Positions 25,520 through 34,584 of a stretch of DNA of 64,000 nucleotides are shown here, piece after piece. Numbering within the stretch: position 1 is the stretch's first letter; each line of letters begins with the position of its first letter. The notes under the pieces were generated by a model, which was not told where the DNA came from, searched no databases, and saw only the letters and a program-made list of their open reading frames with translations. Position numbers and translations under genes: made by a program. The stretch spans positions 186,001 to 250,000 of the forward strand of contig NZ_QQGD01000001.1 of assembly GCF_003490935.1 (NCBI RefSeq). The letters are read 5' to 3'. Source of the stretch: Haemophilus haemolyticus_M (GTDB lineage Bacteria > Pseudomonadota > Gammaproteobacteria > Enterobacterales > Pasteurellaceae).

Positions 25520-26002
25520 TTATCCTCGATGTGCATTTTTCATAATGCGATCTTTTGTTACTTTCCATTCACGCTCTTTAATATCATCTCGTTTATCATG
25601 TTGTTTTTTACCTTTGGCTAAACCAATTTTGACTTTTGCCCATGCACTTTTCCAATAAAGAGAAAGTGCTACGATGGTAAAACCGTCTCGGTTTGCTTTG
25701 CCAAATAGGGATGCTAATTCGCGTTTGTTTAATAATAACTTACGAGTGCGAGTTGGATCACAAACAATATGCGTTGATGCAACATTTAATGGCTGAATAC
25801 TTGCACCGAATAAAAAGGCTTCGCCATTTTTAAAAATGACATAACTATCACTAATGTTTGCCTTGCCTGCGCGCATGGATTTGACTTCCCAGCCTTGTAA
25901 TTCAAGACCTGCTTCAATTTCATCTTCTATAAAATAATCATGTCTCGCACGTTTATTCAGTGCGATAGTATTTGATCCTGGTTTTACTTTTTTCTTTGTC
26001 AT
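25520..26002 (-). CDS. smpB: SmpB, tmRNA-binding protein
   Basis: 160 aa. The SmpB barrel is clear: NKRARHDYFIEDEIEAGLELQGWEVKS, GKANISDSYV, and the RTRKLLLNKREL segment. A basic C-terminal tail (KGKKQHDKRDDIKEREW...RIMKNAHRG) enters the ribosomal decoding and mRNA channel. It acts with tmRNA to rescue stalled ribosomes. No tmRNA gene is visible in this window. The gene is monocistronic. Confidence 0.97.
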   Translation of the reverse strand: MTKKKVKPGSNTIALNKRARHDYFIEDEIEAGLELQGWEVKSMRAGKANISDSYVIFKNGEAFLFGASIQPLNVASTHIVCDPTRTRKLLLNKRELASLFGKANRDGFTIVALSLYWKSAWAKVKIGLAKGKKQHDKRDDIKEREWKVTKDRIMKNAHRG

Positions 26003-26027
26003 AATTTTTATACTTTATTTTGCTTAG

Positions 26028-26195
26028 CGCATTTTATCGGATATCTATTTTTATAGCAAAAAAGATCATCTAGGTAGAACTGGCAGTCGCATTTATTTTC
26101 AAACTTTAAAAGATAAAGGGTTTATAGAAAATTCAAGAAAAAATCACCGCACTTTTGTAAGAAAAACAGACACATTGCTGTGTCTGTTTAAGTAA
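26028..26195 (+). other. Unassigned open stretch in the smpB-pfkA gap
   Basis: Between smpB and pfkA one plus-strand frame stays open for 55 codons after a TAG at 26025. It reads like coding sequence at first (SDIYFYSKKDHLGRTGSRIYF, then QTLKDKGFIENSRKN) but has no start codon or ribosome site, and its 3' third is the pfkA terminator hairpin. It could be a gene remnant or chance; I do not recognise it. An exact uptake signal lies at 26146. Confidence 0.25.
26162..26189 (-). terminator. pfkA terminator
   Basis: Perfect 11-bp stem AAACAGACACA (26164-26174) / TGTGTCTGTTT (26179-26189), loop 4 nt. On the minus strand it is followed by a T run, about 55 bp after the pfkA stop. Confidence 0.85.
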
Positions 26196-26245
26196 GATAA
26201 AAAAATGAATTAAGTTTTGGTGATTTATAGAAAGTAAATAAACGA

Positions 26246-27211
26246 TTATTCCAAACGTTTTGCCACTTTAAGCCAATCAGCTTTAAATTCGCGATGCATA
26301 TTATTAATTGCATCGATAATATCATGGTGAACAAGTTGTTCATTTTGGATGCCTACGCAGTAGCCACCTTTACCTTGTAGCAATAAATCTACCGCGTATG
26401 CGCCCATACGTGAAGCAAGAATACGGTCAAATGCACAAGGAGAACCGCCACGTTGAATATGCCCTAAAACAGTTGCACGAGTTTCGTGTCCAACGCGAGC
26501 TTCAATTTCTTTTGCGAGAGAATGAACATCGGTTAAAAGTTCAGTGATTGCAATGATTGCATGGCGTTTACCACGAATAATGCTACGTTCAATTTGTTGA
26601 ATTAATTCTTCGCGATTAAATTCAATTTCTGATGCGACGATATATTCACAACCGCCAGCGATACCCGCAGAAATCGTTAAGTCACTACAATGGCGTCCCA
26701 TAATTTCAACGATAGAAATACGTTGGTGTGAGCTTGATGTATCGCGTAAACGGTCGATAGCATCGACTGCAGTTTGTAATGCGGTTTGATAGCCGATGGT
26801 ATAATCAGTACCTGCAACATCATTATCAATAGTGCCAGGTAAGCCAACACAAGGGAAACCATGTTCTTCGGTTAACAATTTTGCGCCCATGTAAGAACCG
26901 TCACCACCGATAACCACAAGTGCATCAATGCCGTGAGAACGTAAAATTTCTGCGCATTTCGCACGAACATTTGGATCTTTAAATTCAGGAAAGCGTGCAG
27001 AACCTAAGAAAGTACCGCCACGATTAATCACATCAGATACGCTGTAGCGGTTTAGTTGTTTGATTTTATTGTTGTATAAGCCTTGGTAACCATCATAGAT
27101 ACCAAACACTTCTAGGCCTTCTGCAAGTGCTGAACGTACTACACCACGGATTGCTGCATTCATACCTGGCGCATCGCCACCACTTGTTAAAACTGCAATT
27201 TTTTTAATCAT
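26246..27211 (-). CDS. pfkA: PfkA, 6-phosphofructokinase
   Basis: 321 aa ATP-dependent phosphofructokinase I. ATP binding GGDAPGMNAAIRG at the N-terminus and VVIGGDGSYMGA; the fructose 6-phosphate/catalytic segment GTIDNDVAGTDYTIGY with the catalytic aspartate; and IVEIMGRHCSDL. It phosphorylates fructose 6-phosphate to the 1,6-bisphosphate in glycolysis. Length and motifs are those of E. coli PfkA (320 aa). It appears monocistronic with its own terminator; lipoprotein, yaaA and dprA genes follow upstream on the same strand. Confidence 0.98.
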   Translation of the reverse strand: MIKKIAVLTSGGDAPGMNAAIRGVVRSALAEGLEVFGIYDGYQGLYNNKIKQLNRYSVSDVINRGGTFLGSARFPEFKDPNVRAKCAEILRSHGIDALVVIGGDGSYMGAKLLTEEHGFPCVGLPGTIDNDVAGTDYTIGYQTALQTAVDAIDRLRDTSSSHQRISIVEIMGRHCSDLTISAGIAGGCEYIVASEIEFNREELIQQIERSIIRGKRHAIIAITELLTDVHSLAKEIEARVGHETRATVLGHIQRGGSPCAFDRILASRMGAYAVDLLLQGKGGYCVGIQNEQLVHHDIIDAINNMHREFKADWLKVAKRLE

Positions 27212-27318
27212 ATTTACCTACTTTTAACCGTAATTGGAAACTGGCATAAGATTACATCATTAGAGGTATCTGCTCTAGTAAAATCTGATGAGATTTTGAT
27301 CCGGCATAATTTTTTACA

Positions 27319-27900
27319 TTATTTTTGACAGAACAGTTGCCACTTCAAATCTTGTAAATGCTTTCTTTCTATATCCACAACGTATTTTTGCAAATGTTGT
27401 TGCACTTTATCGACGGATAAATGTTTAGAAAGTGTTGGTTGCTGTACTTTTTGTGAATATTGATACTGAACAAAGCCACATTGGGGCAATTGTCGTCCTT
27501 TCATCACATTGACTTGCCAAGATGGATTTTCCTTCGTTGGCGAATAGATGACATATCCATTTAATTCATTTGGATTGGTCGAATTTTCTGGAATAGCATC
27601 AAAATGAAAATCTTTTACGCCTGTATTACGATAAATGCGTTCTCTCAATGCGATCCGCTCTTTAATTGAGCGTGCTGGTTGATTGCGATCAAAGAGAATT
27701 TCAATTTCAGATTGCCAATTTTCTGGCGTATCTGGCTTAGCTATATAAACATAGCGAGCAATGGTTTCTAAATCTTGGCTGCCAGTAAGGGCATAATTTT
27801 TACCGTTGTGCTCTAACTGTGTAGGAACATTTAATTGAGTCAGTTTAGTTGCACAGCCAGAGAGTATAAGTGCGGTCAATATAACAAAAATTTTATTCAT
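27319..27900 (-). CDS. Uncharacterised lipoprotein downstream of yaaA
   Basis: 193 aa from the ATG at 27900, which overlaps the yaaA stop by eight bases; an upstream in-frame start would run through yaaA. The signal peptide ends in LSGC (cysteine near residue 15), so it is a lipoprotein. Two further cysteines (QCGFVQYQ and the C-terminal WQLFCQK) could form a disulfide. I know conserved Pasteurellaceae homologues of unknown function but no characterised domain. The overlap suggests translational coupling to yaaA. Confidence 0.75.
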   Translation of the reverse strand: MNKIFVILTALILSGCATKLTQLNVPTQLEHNGKNYALTGSQDLETIARYVYIAKPDTPENWQSEIEILFDRNQPARSIKERIALRERIYRNTGVKDFHFDAIPENSTNPNELNGYVIYSPTKENPSWQVNVMKGRQLPQCGFVQYQYSQKVQQPTLSKHLSVDKVQQHLQKYVVDIERKHLQDLKWQLFCQK

Positions 27901-28669
27901 TGATATCTCGCTTAAATACAAATTCGGTTTCAGTTGATGATGCTGAATCAAACCAATAACCACCTAAATCAAATTCTTTTAATTGTTCAATGTCGGTTAA
28001 ACGATTTTGAATAAGATAACGGCACATTAAGCCTCGAGCTTTTTTAGCATAAAAGCTAATTACTTTGTATTTGCCATTTTTATTGTCTAAGAAAACTGGC
28101 TTAATAATTTTGGCATTAAGCTGGTTTTCTTTAACAGATTTATAATATTCATCAGAGGCTAAATTTATCAGAACGTTATCACCTTGTGCATCTATAGCTT
28201 GTTGAACCGCTTGGGTAATCACATTTCCCCAAAATGCATACAGATCTTTTCCTTTCGGATTGGCTAATTTTGTGCCCATTTCTAATCGGTAAGGTTGCAT
28301 TAAATCAAGTGGTTTTAAAAGCCCATAAAGTCCAGACAGCATACGTAAATGAGATTGAGTAAAAATGACATCATCTTCTGAAAGTGAATCAGCATCTAAA
28401 CCAGTATAAACATCGCCTTTAAATGCAAATAATGCAGCGCGGGAATTATTTTCATTGTGAATTTTTGTCCATTCTGCAAAGCGTGCGGCATTTAGACCGG
28501 CTAACTTATCGCTGATAGACATAAGAGATGAAAGATCTTGCGGAGAAAGTTTACGACAAACCTCAATAAGTTGTTCGCTGTAATCAGTAAAGTGAGGTTG
28601 AGAAACAGGAAAATTTTTTACCGCACTTTCAAAGTCAAGGGTTTTCGCAGGGGAGATAATGGCTAACAT
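27893..28669 (-). CDS. yaaA: YaaA, peroxide-stress protein lowering free iron
   Basis: 258 aa from ATG 28669 (MLAIISPAKTLDF), the family's normal start and length. The N-terminal ISPAKTLDFE, the GLYGLLKPLDLMQPYRLEMG core and the FYAKKARGLMCRYLI segment identify the YaaA/DUF328 family. In E. coli YaaA limits unincorporated iron and protects DNA during hydrogen peroxide stress and is OxyR-controlled; no OxyR site is obvious here. It lies downstream of dprA with about 50 bp between, so the two may be cotranscribed. Confidence 0.93.
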   Translation of the reverse strand: MLAIISPAKTLDFESAVKNFPVSQPHFTDYSEQLIEVCRKLSPQDLSSLMSISDKLAGLNAARFAEWTKIHNENNSRAALFAFKGDVYTGLDADSLSEDDVIFTQSHLRMLSGLYGLLKPLDLMQPYRLEMGTKLANPKGKDLYAFWGNVITQAVQQAIDAQGDNVLINLASDEYYKSVKENQLNAKIIKPVFLDNKNGKYKVISFYAKKARGLMCRYLIQNRLTDIEQLKEFDLGGYWFDSASSTETEFVFKRDINE

Positions 28670-28721
28670 AATCGTCCTTTTATGAAAAAAGAATGGGCGT
28701 ATATTAGCATAAAAATTTACA

Positions 28722-29843
28722 CTAAACGCGTTTATATAGCCCATTTTCACTCATGATGAGATCTTGCAATTCAAGATCGAGCAACTGAACAAGTAAAACA
28801 TCGACACTCAAGTTAAATTCTTCAGCTAAATCATCAATGCTCACAGGCGTGTAACCGATACGAGAGTAAAGTTTCGGGTGACTTGGTGCTTCTACTAATC
28901 GCCGAGGATCGGGTGGAGGCGTGTAATTAGGCACAGCGATCTGGTCAAAATCGATTTCAGTTTGGCTATGGATAGAATGTTGGTAGAGAGTTTCCAAAAT
29001 ATCCTTTGCATTTTCCACCAACATTGCGCCTTGTTTGATGAGGCGATTACAACCTTGGCTAAATTCACTTTGAATATTGCCTGGCACAGCAAAAACCTCT
29101 CGGTTTTGTTCCAATGCATACCGAGCGGTAATCAGAGAACCGCTTTTTTCCGTGGCTTCAACCACTAATGTCCCAACCGAAAGCCCGCTAATAATCCTAT
29201 TACGACGAGGGAAGTTTGTCGCAATTGGTGCTTGGTTTGGTAAAAACTCAGAAACTAATGTACCGTTGTTTTGCAAAATGAGTTCTGAAAGTTTTCGGTG
29301 CTTTACGGGATAAATTTGTTCTAATCCGCTTCCTAAAACTGCAATGGTTTGTCCTTGAATATCAACAACTGCTTGATGGCAATGCCCATCTATTCCCAAC
29401 GCAAGTCCACTGGTAATCGTAAAGCCAGCCAATGAAAGTTCCGTAGCAAAATATTTAGCCCAATATTCACCATAAGCTGTGCAGTAGCGACTTCCCACCA
29501 TAGCAATTTGACGTTGTGAAAGTGCGGTCAAATTTCCTTTTACAAATAGCAGAGGGGGAAAGCTCGCTATTTGTTTCAATAGAAAGGGGTAAAAAGGGGA
29601 AAAATAATTCACCAAATGATTTCCCTCTTTTTGTGACCACTCTAGTGCAGGCTCAATAAATTTTGCTTCAGGCTTGAACCAACGACGAATTTGAATGGCG
29701 CCCCATCCCATTTGTCGGAAAGCAATATCATCATAATTGAGCAACTCATCTAGCGTAATATTGGATAAAATTTTATCAATGCCCACTCCGCCAAGTTTAG
29801 GGACTTGCATTAGGCGGAGTAGCGTGTAAGTAATATCTTGCAT
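28722..29843 (-). CDS. dprA: DprA, DNA processing protein A (RecA loader for transformation)
   Basis: 373 aa from ATG 29843 with AAGGA upstream. The central Rossmann-like DprA/Smf domain shows MVGSRYCTAYG, TITSGLALGIDGHCHQ, VLGSGLEQIYP and NFPRRNRIISGLS, the ssDNA-binding motifs. A C-terminal winged-helix-like DML1-type domain follows (YTPVSIDDLAEEFNL). DprA protects incoming single-stranded DNA and loads RecA during natural transformation. A perfect competence (Sxy-dependent) CRP-S site lies about 75-90 bp upstream of the start, so it belongs to the competence regulon together with the pil genes. Confidence 0.97.
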   Translation of the reverse strand: MQDITYTLLRLMQVPKLGGVGIDKILSNITLDELLNYDDIAFRQMGWGAIQIRRWFKPEAKFIEPALEWSQKEGNHLVNYFSPFYPFLLKQIASFPPLLFVKGNLTALSQRQIAMVGSRYCTAYGEYWAKYFATELSLAGFTITSGLALGIDGHCHQAVVDIQGQTIAVLGSGLEQIYPVKHRKLSELILQNNGTLVSEFLPNQAPIATNFPRRNRIISGLSVGTLVVEATEKSGSLITARYALEQNREVFAVPGNIQSEFSQGCNRLIKQGAMLVENAKDILETLYQHSIHSQTEIDFDQIAVPNYTPPPDPRRLVEAPSHPKLYSRIGYTPVSIDDLAEEFNLSVDVLLVQLLDLELQDLIMSENGLYKRV

Positions 29844-29913
29844 GCTTTTTCCTTTTTGATTTGAAAATTTAGTATGGAAAAAACGAGTAAAAGAAACGAT
29901 TAACTTGAAAGCA

Positions 29914-29935
29914 TTTTGCGATATAGATCGCAAAA
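29914..29935 (-). promoter_or_regulatory. CRP-S competence regulatory element for dprA
   Basis: A near-perfect palindrome contains TGCGA (29917-29921), six bases, TCGCA (29928-29932), flanked by T and A runs. TGCGA-N6-TCGCA is the Haemophilus CRP-S motif that requires Sxy as well as CRP-cAMP, rather than the ordinary TGTGA site. It lies upstream of dprA on its strand. Confidence 0.88.
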
Positions 29936-30123
29936 ATTCTTTTTGATGAGTAAAAAATTGCAAAATTTTTCTTATTTTGAAAATGTAAAAAATTAAATAA
30001 TAAAAATTTGCTGATTGTAATAGACTTGGTTGAATATTCTTTTTATTTTGAATTTATTAGTTAAATGTATATTTTATGTTGTGTTGAAATAATTTTTTTT
30101 GATATAAAACGCTAAAAAATAGT

Positions 30124-30151
30124 TTGACAGCCAGTTTTTTATTCGTAATAT
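30124..30151 (+). promoter_or_regulatory. leuABCD promoter
   Basis: TTGACA (30124-30129), 16-bp spacer, TAATAT (30146-30151). It lies about 33 bp before the leader peptide start. Confidence 0.75.
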
Positions 30152-30183
30152 GAAAAGCGTTTTACACAGAAGGATTTTTATTT

Positions 30184-30243
30184 ATGTCTCGTATTGTTTC
30201 TTTATCTCTCAACCTGCTGCTCTCACATTTTGTGTGCGGCTAA
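30184..30243 (+). CDS. leuL: LeuL, leucine operon leader peptide
   Basis: A 19-codon ORF with an AAGGA ribosome site encodes MSRIVSLSLNLLLSHFVCG. Five leucines fall within residues 7-13 (L7, L9, L11, L12, L13), using TTA, CTC and CTG codons. It is too short for standard gene callers. It lies between the leu promoter and an intrinsic terminator. Ribosome stalling at the leucine codons when leucine is scarce would allow readthrough into leuA, as in the enterobacterial leu operon. The GTGCGG segment at the end of the peptide gene (30234-30239) can pair with CCGCAC in the terminator's 5' arm, a candidate antiterminator. Confidence 0.85.
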   Translation: MSRIVSLSLNLLLSHFVCG

Positions 30244-30282
30244 GTTGTGGATGAAAAACATCAGATGTAAATACCCAATTTT

Positions 30283-30314
30283 AAACCCGCACTTTATAAG
30301 TTGCGGGTTTTTTT
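30283..30314 (+). terminator. leu attenuator terminator
   Basis: 9-bp stem AAACCCGCA (30283-30291) / TGCGGGTTT (30302-30310), then TTTT (seven Ts from 30308). It sits 40 bp after leuL and about 60 bp before leuA. Confidence 0.85.
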
Positions 30315-30374
30315 GTCTAAAAAATACAGGAAAATGCGCCGCACTTTCGGAGTGATTTAAGAAGGATATAAATT

Positions 30375-31922
30375 ATGACAGATCGCGTTATTATTTTTGA
30401 TACGACTTTGCGTGATGGGGAACAGGCGTTAAAAGCAAGTTTGACGGTAAAAGAAAAATTACAGATCGCTTTAGCACTTGAACGCTTAGGCGTGGATGTA
30501 ATGGAAGTGGGGTTCCCCGTTTCTTCTCAAGGGGATTTTGAATCGGTACAAACCATTGCACGCCATATCAAAAACGCTCGTGTTGCCGCGTTATCTCGAG
30601 CGGTAGATAAAGACATTGATGCCGCATACCAAGCATTGAAAGTTGCTGAAGCATTTCGTATTCATACTTTTATTGCAAGCTCGGCATTACACGTTGAAGA
30701 GAAATTAAAACGTTCTTTTGATGATGTGGTAGGAATGGCTGTTGCAGCAGTGAAACGCGCACGTAATTATACGGATGATGTTGAGTTCTCTTGTGAAGAT
30801 GCAGGCCGTACAGGCATTGATAATATCTGTCGTATTGTTGAAGCGGCAATTAATGCCGGTGCAACTACGGTAAATATTCCCGATACCGTAGGTTTTTGCT
30901 TACCAAATGAATACGGCAATATTATTGCTCAAGTACGTAACCGTGTGCCAAATATCGACAAAGCTGTGATTTCTGTGCACTGCCACAATGACTTAGGTAT
31001 GGCAACAGCCAACTCCTTAACTGCAGTACAAAATGGTGCTCGCCAAATTGAATGTACTATCAACGGTATTGGCGAGCGCGCAGGCAATACCGCCTTGGAA
31101 GAAGTTGTGATGGCAATGAAAGTTCGCCAAGAATTTATGGGCGTAGATACTCGTATCAATACTCAAGAAATTCACCGTGTTAGTCAAATGGTTAGCCAGC
31201 TTTGCAATATGCCGATTCAGCCGAATAAAGCCATTGTGGGTTCAAATGCTTTTGCGCACTCTTCTGGCATCCATCAAGATGGTATGTTGAAAAACAAAAA
31301 TACTTACGAAATTATGTCTCCAGAAACGATCGGTTTGAAAAAAGAAAAATTGAATTTAACCGCTCGTTCCGGCCGTGCAGCAGTGAAGGGGCACATGACC
31401 GACATGGGCTACACCGAGCAAGATTACGATTTGGATAAATTGTACGATGCCTTCTTGAAATTAGCGGACAAAAAGGGCCAAGTGTTCGATTATGATTTGG
31501 AAGCATTGGCGTTTATTGATATGCAACAAGGCGATGAAGATCGTTTAGTGTTAGATAAACTTTCTGCACACTCCACTAAAGAATATCCAGCAACAGCCTT
31601 TGTTCAATTGAAATTAGATGGTGAAAAATTAAGTACGTCTTCAATTGGCGGTAACGGCCCGGTCGATGCGGTTTATAACGCTATCTTAAATTTAACTGGC
31701 TTAGAAATCAAAATGTCTCACTATAACTTAACCGCTAAAGGCGAGGGGGCAGAAGCATTAGGGCAAGTGGATATTGTGGTTGAACACGAAGGGCGTAAAT
31801 TCCATGGTGTTGGTTTAGCAACAGACATCGTTGAATCTTCTGCACTTGCTTTAGTCCACGCGATCAATGCGATTTATCGAGCGCATAAAGTCGCAGACAT
31901 TAAAAGCCATAAACATCATTAA
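30375..31922 (+). CDS. leuA: LeuA, 2-isopropylmalate synthase
   Basis: 515 aa. The catalytic TIM barrel begins with DTTLRDGEQALKAS (metal-binding aspartate), continues with HCHNDLGMATANSL (metal-binding histidines) and INGIGERAGNTALEEV. The C-terminal regulatory LeuA domain (about 390-515, leucine feedback) includes STSSIGGNGPVDAVYNA. It condenses acetyl-CoA with 2-oxoisovalerate. It is the first structural gene of leuABCD, controlled by the leader-peptide attenuator just upstream. Confidence 0.98.
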   Translation: MTDRVIIFDTTLRDGEQALKASLTVKEKLQIALALERLGVDVMEVGFPVSSQGDFESVQTIARHIKNARVAALSRAVDKDIDAAYQALKVAEAFRIHTFIASSALHVEEKLKRSFDDVVGMAVAAVKRARNYTDDVEFSCEDAGRTGIDNICRIVEAAINAGATTVNIPDTVGFCLPNEYGNIIAQVRNRVPNIDKAVISVHCHNDLGMATANSLTAVQNGARQIECTINGIGERAGNTALEEVVMAMKVRQEFMGVDTRINTQEIHRVSQMVSQLCNMPIQPNKAIVGSNAFAHSSGIHQDGMLKNKNTYEIMSPETIGLKKEKLNLTARSGRAAVKGHMTDMGYTEQDYDLDKLYDAFLKLADKKGQVFDYDLEALAFIDMQQGDEDRLVLDKLSAHSTKEYPATAFVQLKLDGEKLSTSSIGGNGPVDAVYNAILNLTGLEIKMSHYNLTAKGEGAEALGQVDIVVEHEGRKFHGVGLATDIVESSALALVHAINAIYRAHKVADIKSHKHH

Positions 31923-31999
31923 TTGATTAGTCCCCCTCTTTACAAAAGAAGGGAGAAAATTAACCGCACTTTAGTGTGACAGAACATAGGAAAAATAAT

Positions 32000-33076
32000 A
32001 TGCAATCATACAACATCGCTGTTCTACCGGGAGACGGTATTGGTCCAGAAGTGATGGCTGAAGCCATTAAAGTATTAAACAAAGTCCAAGAAAAATTCGG
32101 TTTCAAACTTAACTTTAACGAATTTTATGTAGGAGGTGCTGCAATTGATAATTGTGGTTGCCCATTACCAGCCGAAACCTTAAAAGGTTGTGATGAGGCT
32201 GATGCGATTTTGTTTGGTTCTGTGGGCGGCCCTAAATGGACAAATTTACCACCGGATCAACAACCAGAACGCGGTGCATTGTTACCATTGCGTAAACATT
32301 TCAAATTATTCTGCAATCTTCGTCCTGCTACCCTTTATAAAGGACTCGAAAAATTCTGTCCATTACGTGCAGATATTGCAGCAAAAGGATTTGATATGGT
32401 GGTGGTTCGTGAATTAACAGGCGGAATTTATTTCGGTCAGCCTAAAGGTCGCGAAGGCGAAGGCGCACAAACCAAAGCATTCGATACGGAAGTTTATTAC
32501 AAATTCGAAATCGAACGCATTGCTCGCGCAGCCTTTGATGCGGCAATGAAACGTCGTAAACACGTGACTTCTGTGGATAAAGCTAACGTATTACAAGCGT
32601 CAATCTTATGGCGTGAAACCGTGACCGAAGTGGCGAAAGATTATCCTGAAGTCACCTTAGATCATATTTATATCGACAACGCGACCATGCAGTTAATCAA
32701 AGCGCCTGAGTCTTTCGACGTGCTCCTCTGCTCTAACATTTTCGGTGATATTATTTCTGATGAAGCGGCGATGATCACAGGTTCTATGGGGATGTTACCA
32801 TCTGCTAGCTTAAATGAAGAAGGTTTCGGCTTATATGAGCCAGCTGGCGGTTCAGCACCTGATATTGCAGGCAAAGGCATTGCTAACCCAATTGCACAAA
32901 TTCTTTCTGCTGCAATGATGTTACGTTACAGTTTCAACTTAAATGAAGCAGCGGATGCCATTGAAAATGCGGTACAGCAAGTTTTAGCAAATGGTCACCG
33001 TACGGGTGATTTAGCCGATGATTCTGCGCCTGTTTTAACTGCGGAAATGGGCACATTGATTGCTGACGCAATCTAA
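32000..33076 (+). CDS. leuB: LeuB, 3-isopropylmalate dehydrogenase
   Basis: 358 aa from ATG 32000; a GTG at 31976 is part of the upstream spacer and gives an atypical N-terminus. The decarboxylating dehydrogenase family motif GDGIGPEV starts the protein. RELTGGIYFGQP and the metal-binding NIFGDIISDEAAMITGSMGMLPSA are typical. It oxidises 3-isopropylmalate with NAD+. An uptake signal (31963) lies in the leuA-leuB spacer. Confidence 0.98.
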   Translation: MQSYNIAVLPGDGIGPEVMAEAIKVLNKVQEKFGFKLNFNEFYVGGAAIDNCGCPLPAETLKGCDEADAILFGSVGGPKWTNLPPDQQPERGALLPLRKHFKLFCNLRPATLYKGLEKFCPLRADIAAKGFDMVVVRELTGGIYFGQPKGREGEGAQTKAFDTEVYYKFEIERIARAAFDAAMKRRKHVTSVDKANVLQASILWRETVTEVAKDYPEVTLDHIYIDNATMQLIKAPESFDVLLCSNIFGDIISDEAAMITGSMGMLPSASLNEEGFGLYEPAGGSAPDIAGKGIANPIAQILSAAMMLRYSFNLNEAADAIENAVQQVLANGHRTGDLADDSAPVLTAEMGTLIADAI

Positions 33077-33089
33077 TAAAAAACAATGA

Positions 33090-33128
33090 AAGTGCGGTTC
33101 AAAAATACCTCGGATTTTAACCGCACTT
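33090..33128. repeat. Inverted uptake-signal pair in the leuB-leuC gap
   Basis: AAGTGCGGTT (33090-33099) and AACCGCACTT (33119-33128) can form a 10-bp stem with a 19-nt loop inside the operon. No T run follows, so it is unlikely to be a strong terminator, but it could set the leuB/leuC mRNA ratio. Confidence 0.85.
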
Positions 33129-33164
33129 ACCCTAACAAAAGCCTCTAACGAATTGAGAAATATT

Positions 33165-34574
33165 ATGGCAAAAACACTTTACGAAAAATTATTTGATTCG
33201 CACATTGTGTATGAAGCAGAGGGCGAAACGCCGATTTTGTATATTAACCGTCATTTGATCCATGAAGTGACTAGTCCACAAGCCTTTGATGGTTTACGTG
33301 TTGCGGGGCGCCAAGTGCGTCAAGTGAGCAAAACTTTTGGTACCATGGATCATAGCATTTCTACCCAAGTGCGTGATGTGAACAAACTTGAAGGACAAGC
33401 GAAAATTCAAGTGTTAGAACTTGATAAAAATACCAAAGCGACGGGTATCAAATTATTTGATATGACAACGAAAGAGCAGGGAATCGTACATGTGATGGGG
33501 CCTGAGCAAGGCTTAACTTTACCTGGTATGACAATCGTCTGCGGTGACTCCCACACAGCTACTCACGGTGCTTTCGGTGCTTTAGCATTTGGTATTGGCA
33601 CTTCTGAAGTTGAACATGTATTAGCCACTCAAACACTAAAACAAGCTCGCGCAAAAAGTATGAAAATTGAAGTTCGCGGCAAAGTGGCACCAGGCATCAC
33701 CGCCAAAGATATTATTCTTGCCATTATCGGTAAAACCACCATGGCAGGTGGCACAGGCCATGTGGTGGAATTCTGCGGTGAAGCGATTCGTGATCTTTCT
33801 ATGGAAGGCCGTATGACCGTATGTAATATGGCGATTGAAATGGGTGCGAAAGCAGGTTTAATCGCACCAGATGAAACCACTTTCGAATACTTAAAAGGTC
33901 GTCCACATGCACCGAAAGGTAAAGATTGGGATGATGCCGTTGCTTATTGGAAAACCTTAAAATCTGATGACGATGCACAATTTGATACAGTGGTAACATT
34001 AGAAGCAAAAGATATCGCACCGCAAGTCACTTGGGGCACGAATCCTGGGCAAGTAATTGGTATCGATCAACGCGTACCTAATCCAGAAGAAATGACTGAT
34101 CCCGTGACTCGTGCTTCAGCAGAAAAAGCCTTGAACTATATCGGTTTAGAAGCTAACACCAATTTAAAAGAAATCCCTGTGGATCAAGTGTTTATCGGTT
34201 CTTGCACCAATGCTCGTATCGAAGATTTACGCGCGGCGGCGGCGGTGATGAAAGGACGCAAAAAAGCCGATAACGTAAAACGCATTTTAGTGGTGCCGGG
34301 CTCTGGTTTAGTAAAAGAACAAGCGGAAAAAGAAGGCTTGGATAAAATCTTTACCGAAGCGGGCGCTGAATGGCGTAATCCGGGCTGTTCAATGTGTTTA
34401 GGCATGAATGACGACCGTTTGGGCGAATGGGAACGTTGTGCTTCTACGTCAAACCGTAATTTTGAAGGTCGCCAAGGCCGTAACGGTCGCACTCACTTAG
34501 TGAGTCCTGCAATGGCAGCAGCAGCAGGGATGTTCGGTAAATTCGTTGATATTCGTGACGTAACATTAAACTAA
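33165..34574 (+). CDS. leuC: LeuC, 3-isopropylmalate dehydratase large subunit
   Basis: 469 aa from ATG 33165 (MAKTLYEKLFDSH). An aconitase-family enzyme whose [4Fe-4S] ligands are seen in FIGSCTNARIEDL and NPGCSMCLGMN. The GDSHTATHGAFGALAFGIGTSEVEHVL stretch (quoted in two overlapping parts by function: substrate and cluster contact) is diagnostic. With LeuD it isomerises 2- to 3-isopropylmalate. It is followed ten bases later by leuD. Confidence 0.98.
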   Translation: MAKTLYEKLFDSHIVYEAEGETPILYINRHLIHEVTSPQAFDGLRVAGRQVRQVSKTFGTMDHSISTQVRDVNKLEGQAKIQVLELDKNTKATGIKLFDMTTKEQGIVHVMGPEQGLTLPGMTIVCGDSHTATHGAFGALAFGIGTSEVEHVLATQTLKQARAKSMKIEVRGKVAPGITAKDIILAIIGKTTMAGGTGHVVEFCGEAIRDLSMEGRMTVCNMAIEMGAKAGLIAPDETTFEYLKGRPHAPKGKDWDDAVAYWKTLKSDDDAQFDTVVTLEAKDIAPQVTWGTNPGQVIGIDQRVPNPEEMTDPVTRASAEKALNYIGLEANTNLKEIPVDQVFIGSCTNARIEDLRAAAAVMKGRKKADNVKRILVVPGSGLVKEQAEKEGLDKIFTEAGAEWRNPGCSMCLGMNDDRLGEWERCASTSNRNFEGRQGRNGRTHLVSPAMAAAAGMFGKFVDIRDVTLN

Positions 34575-34584
34575 GGAGCAGAAC

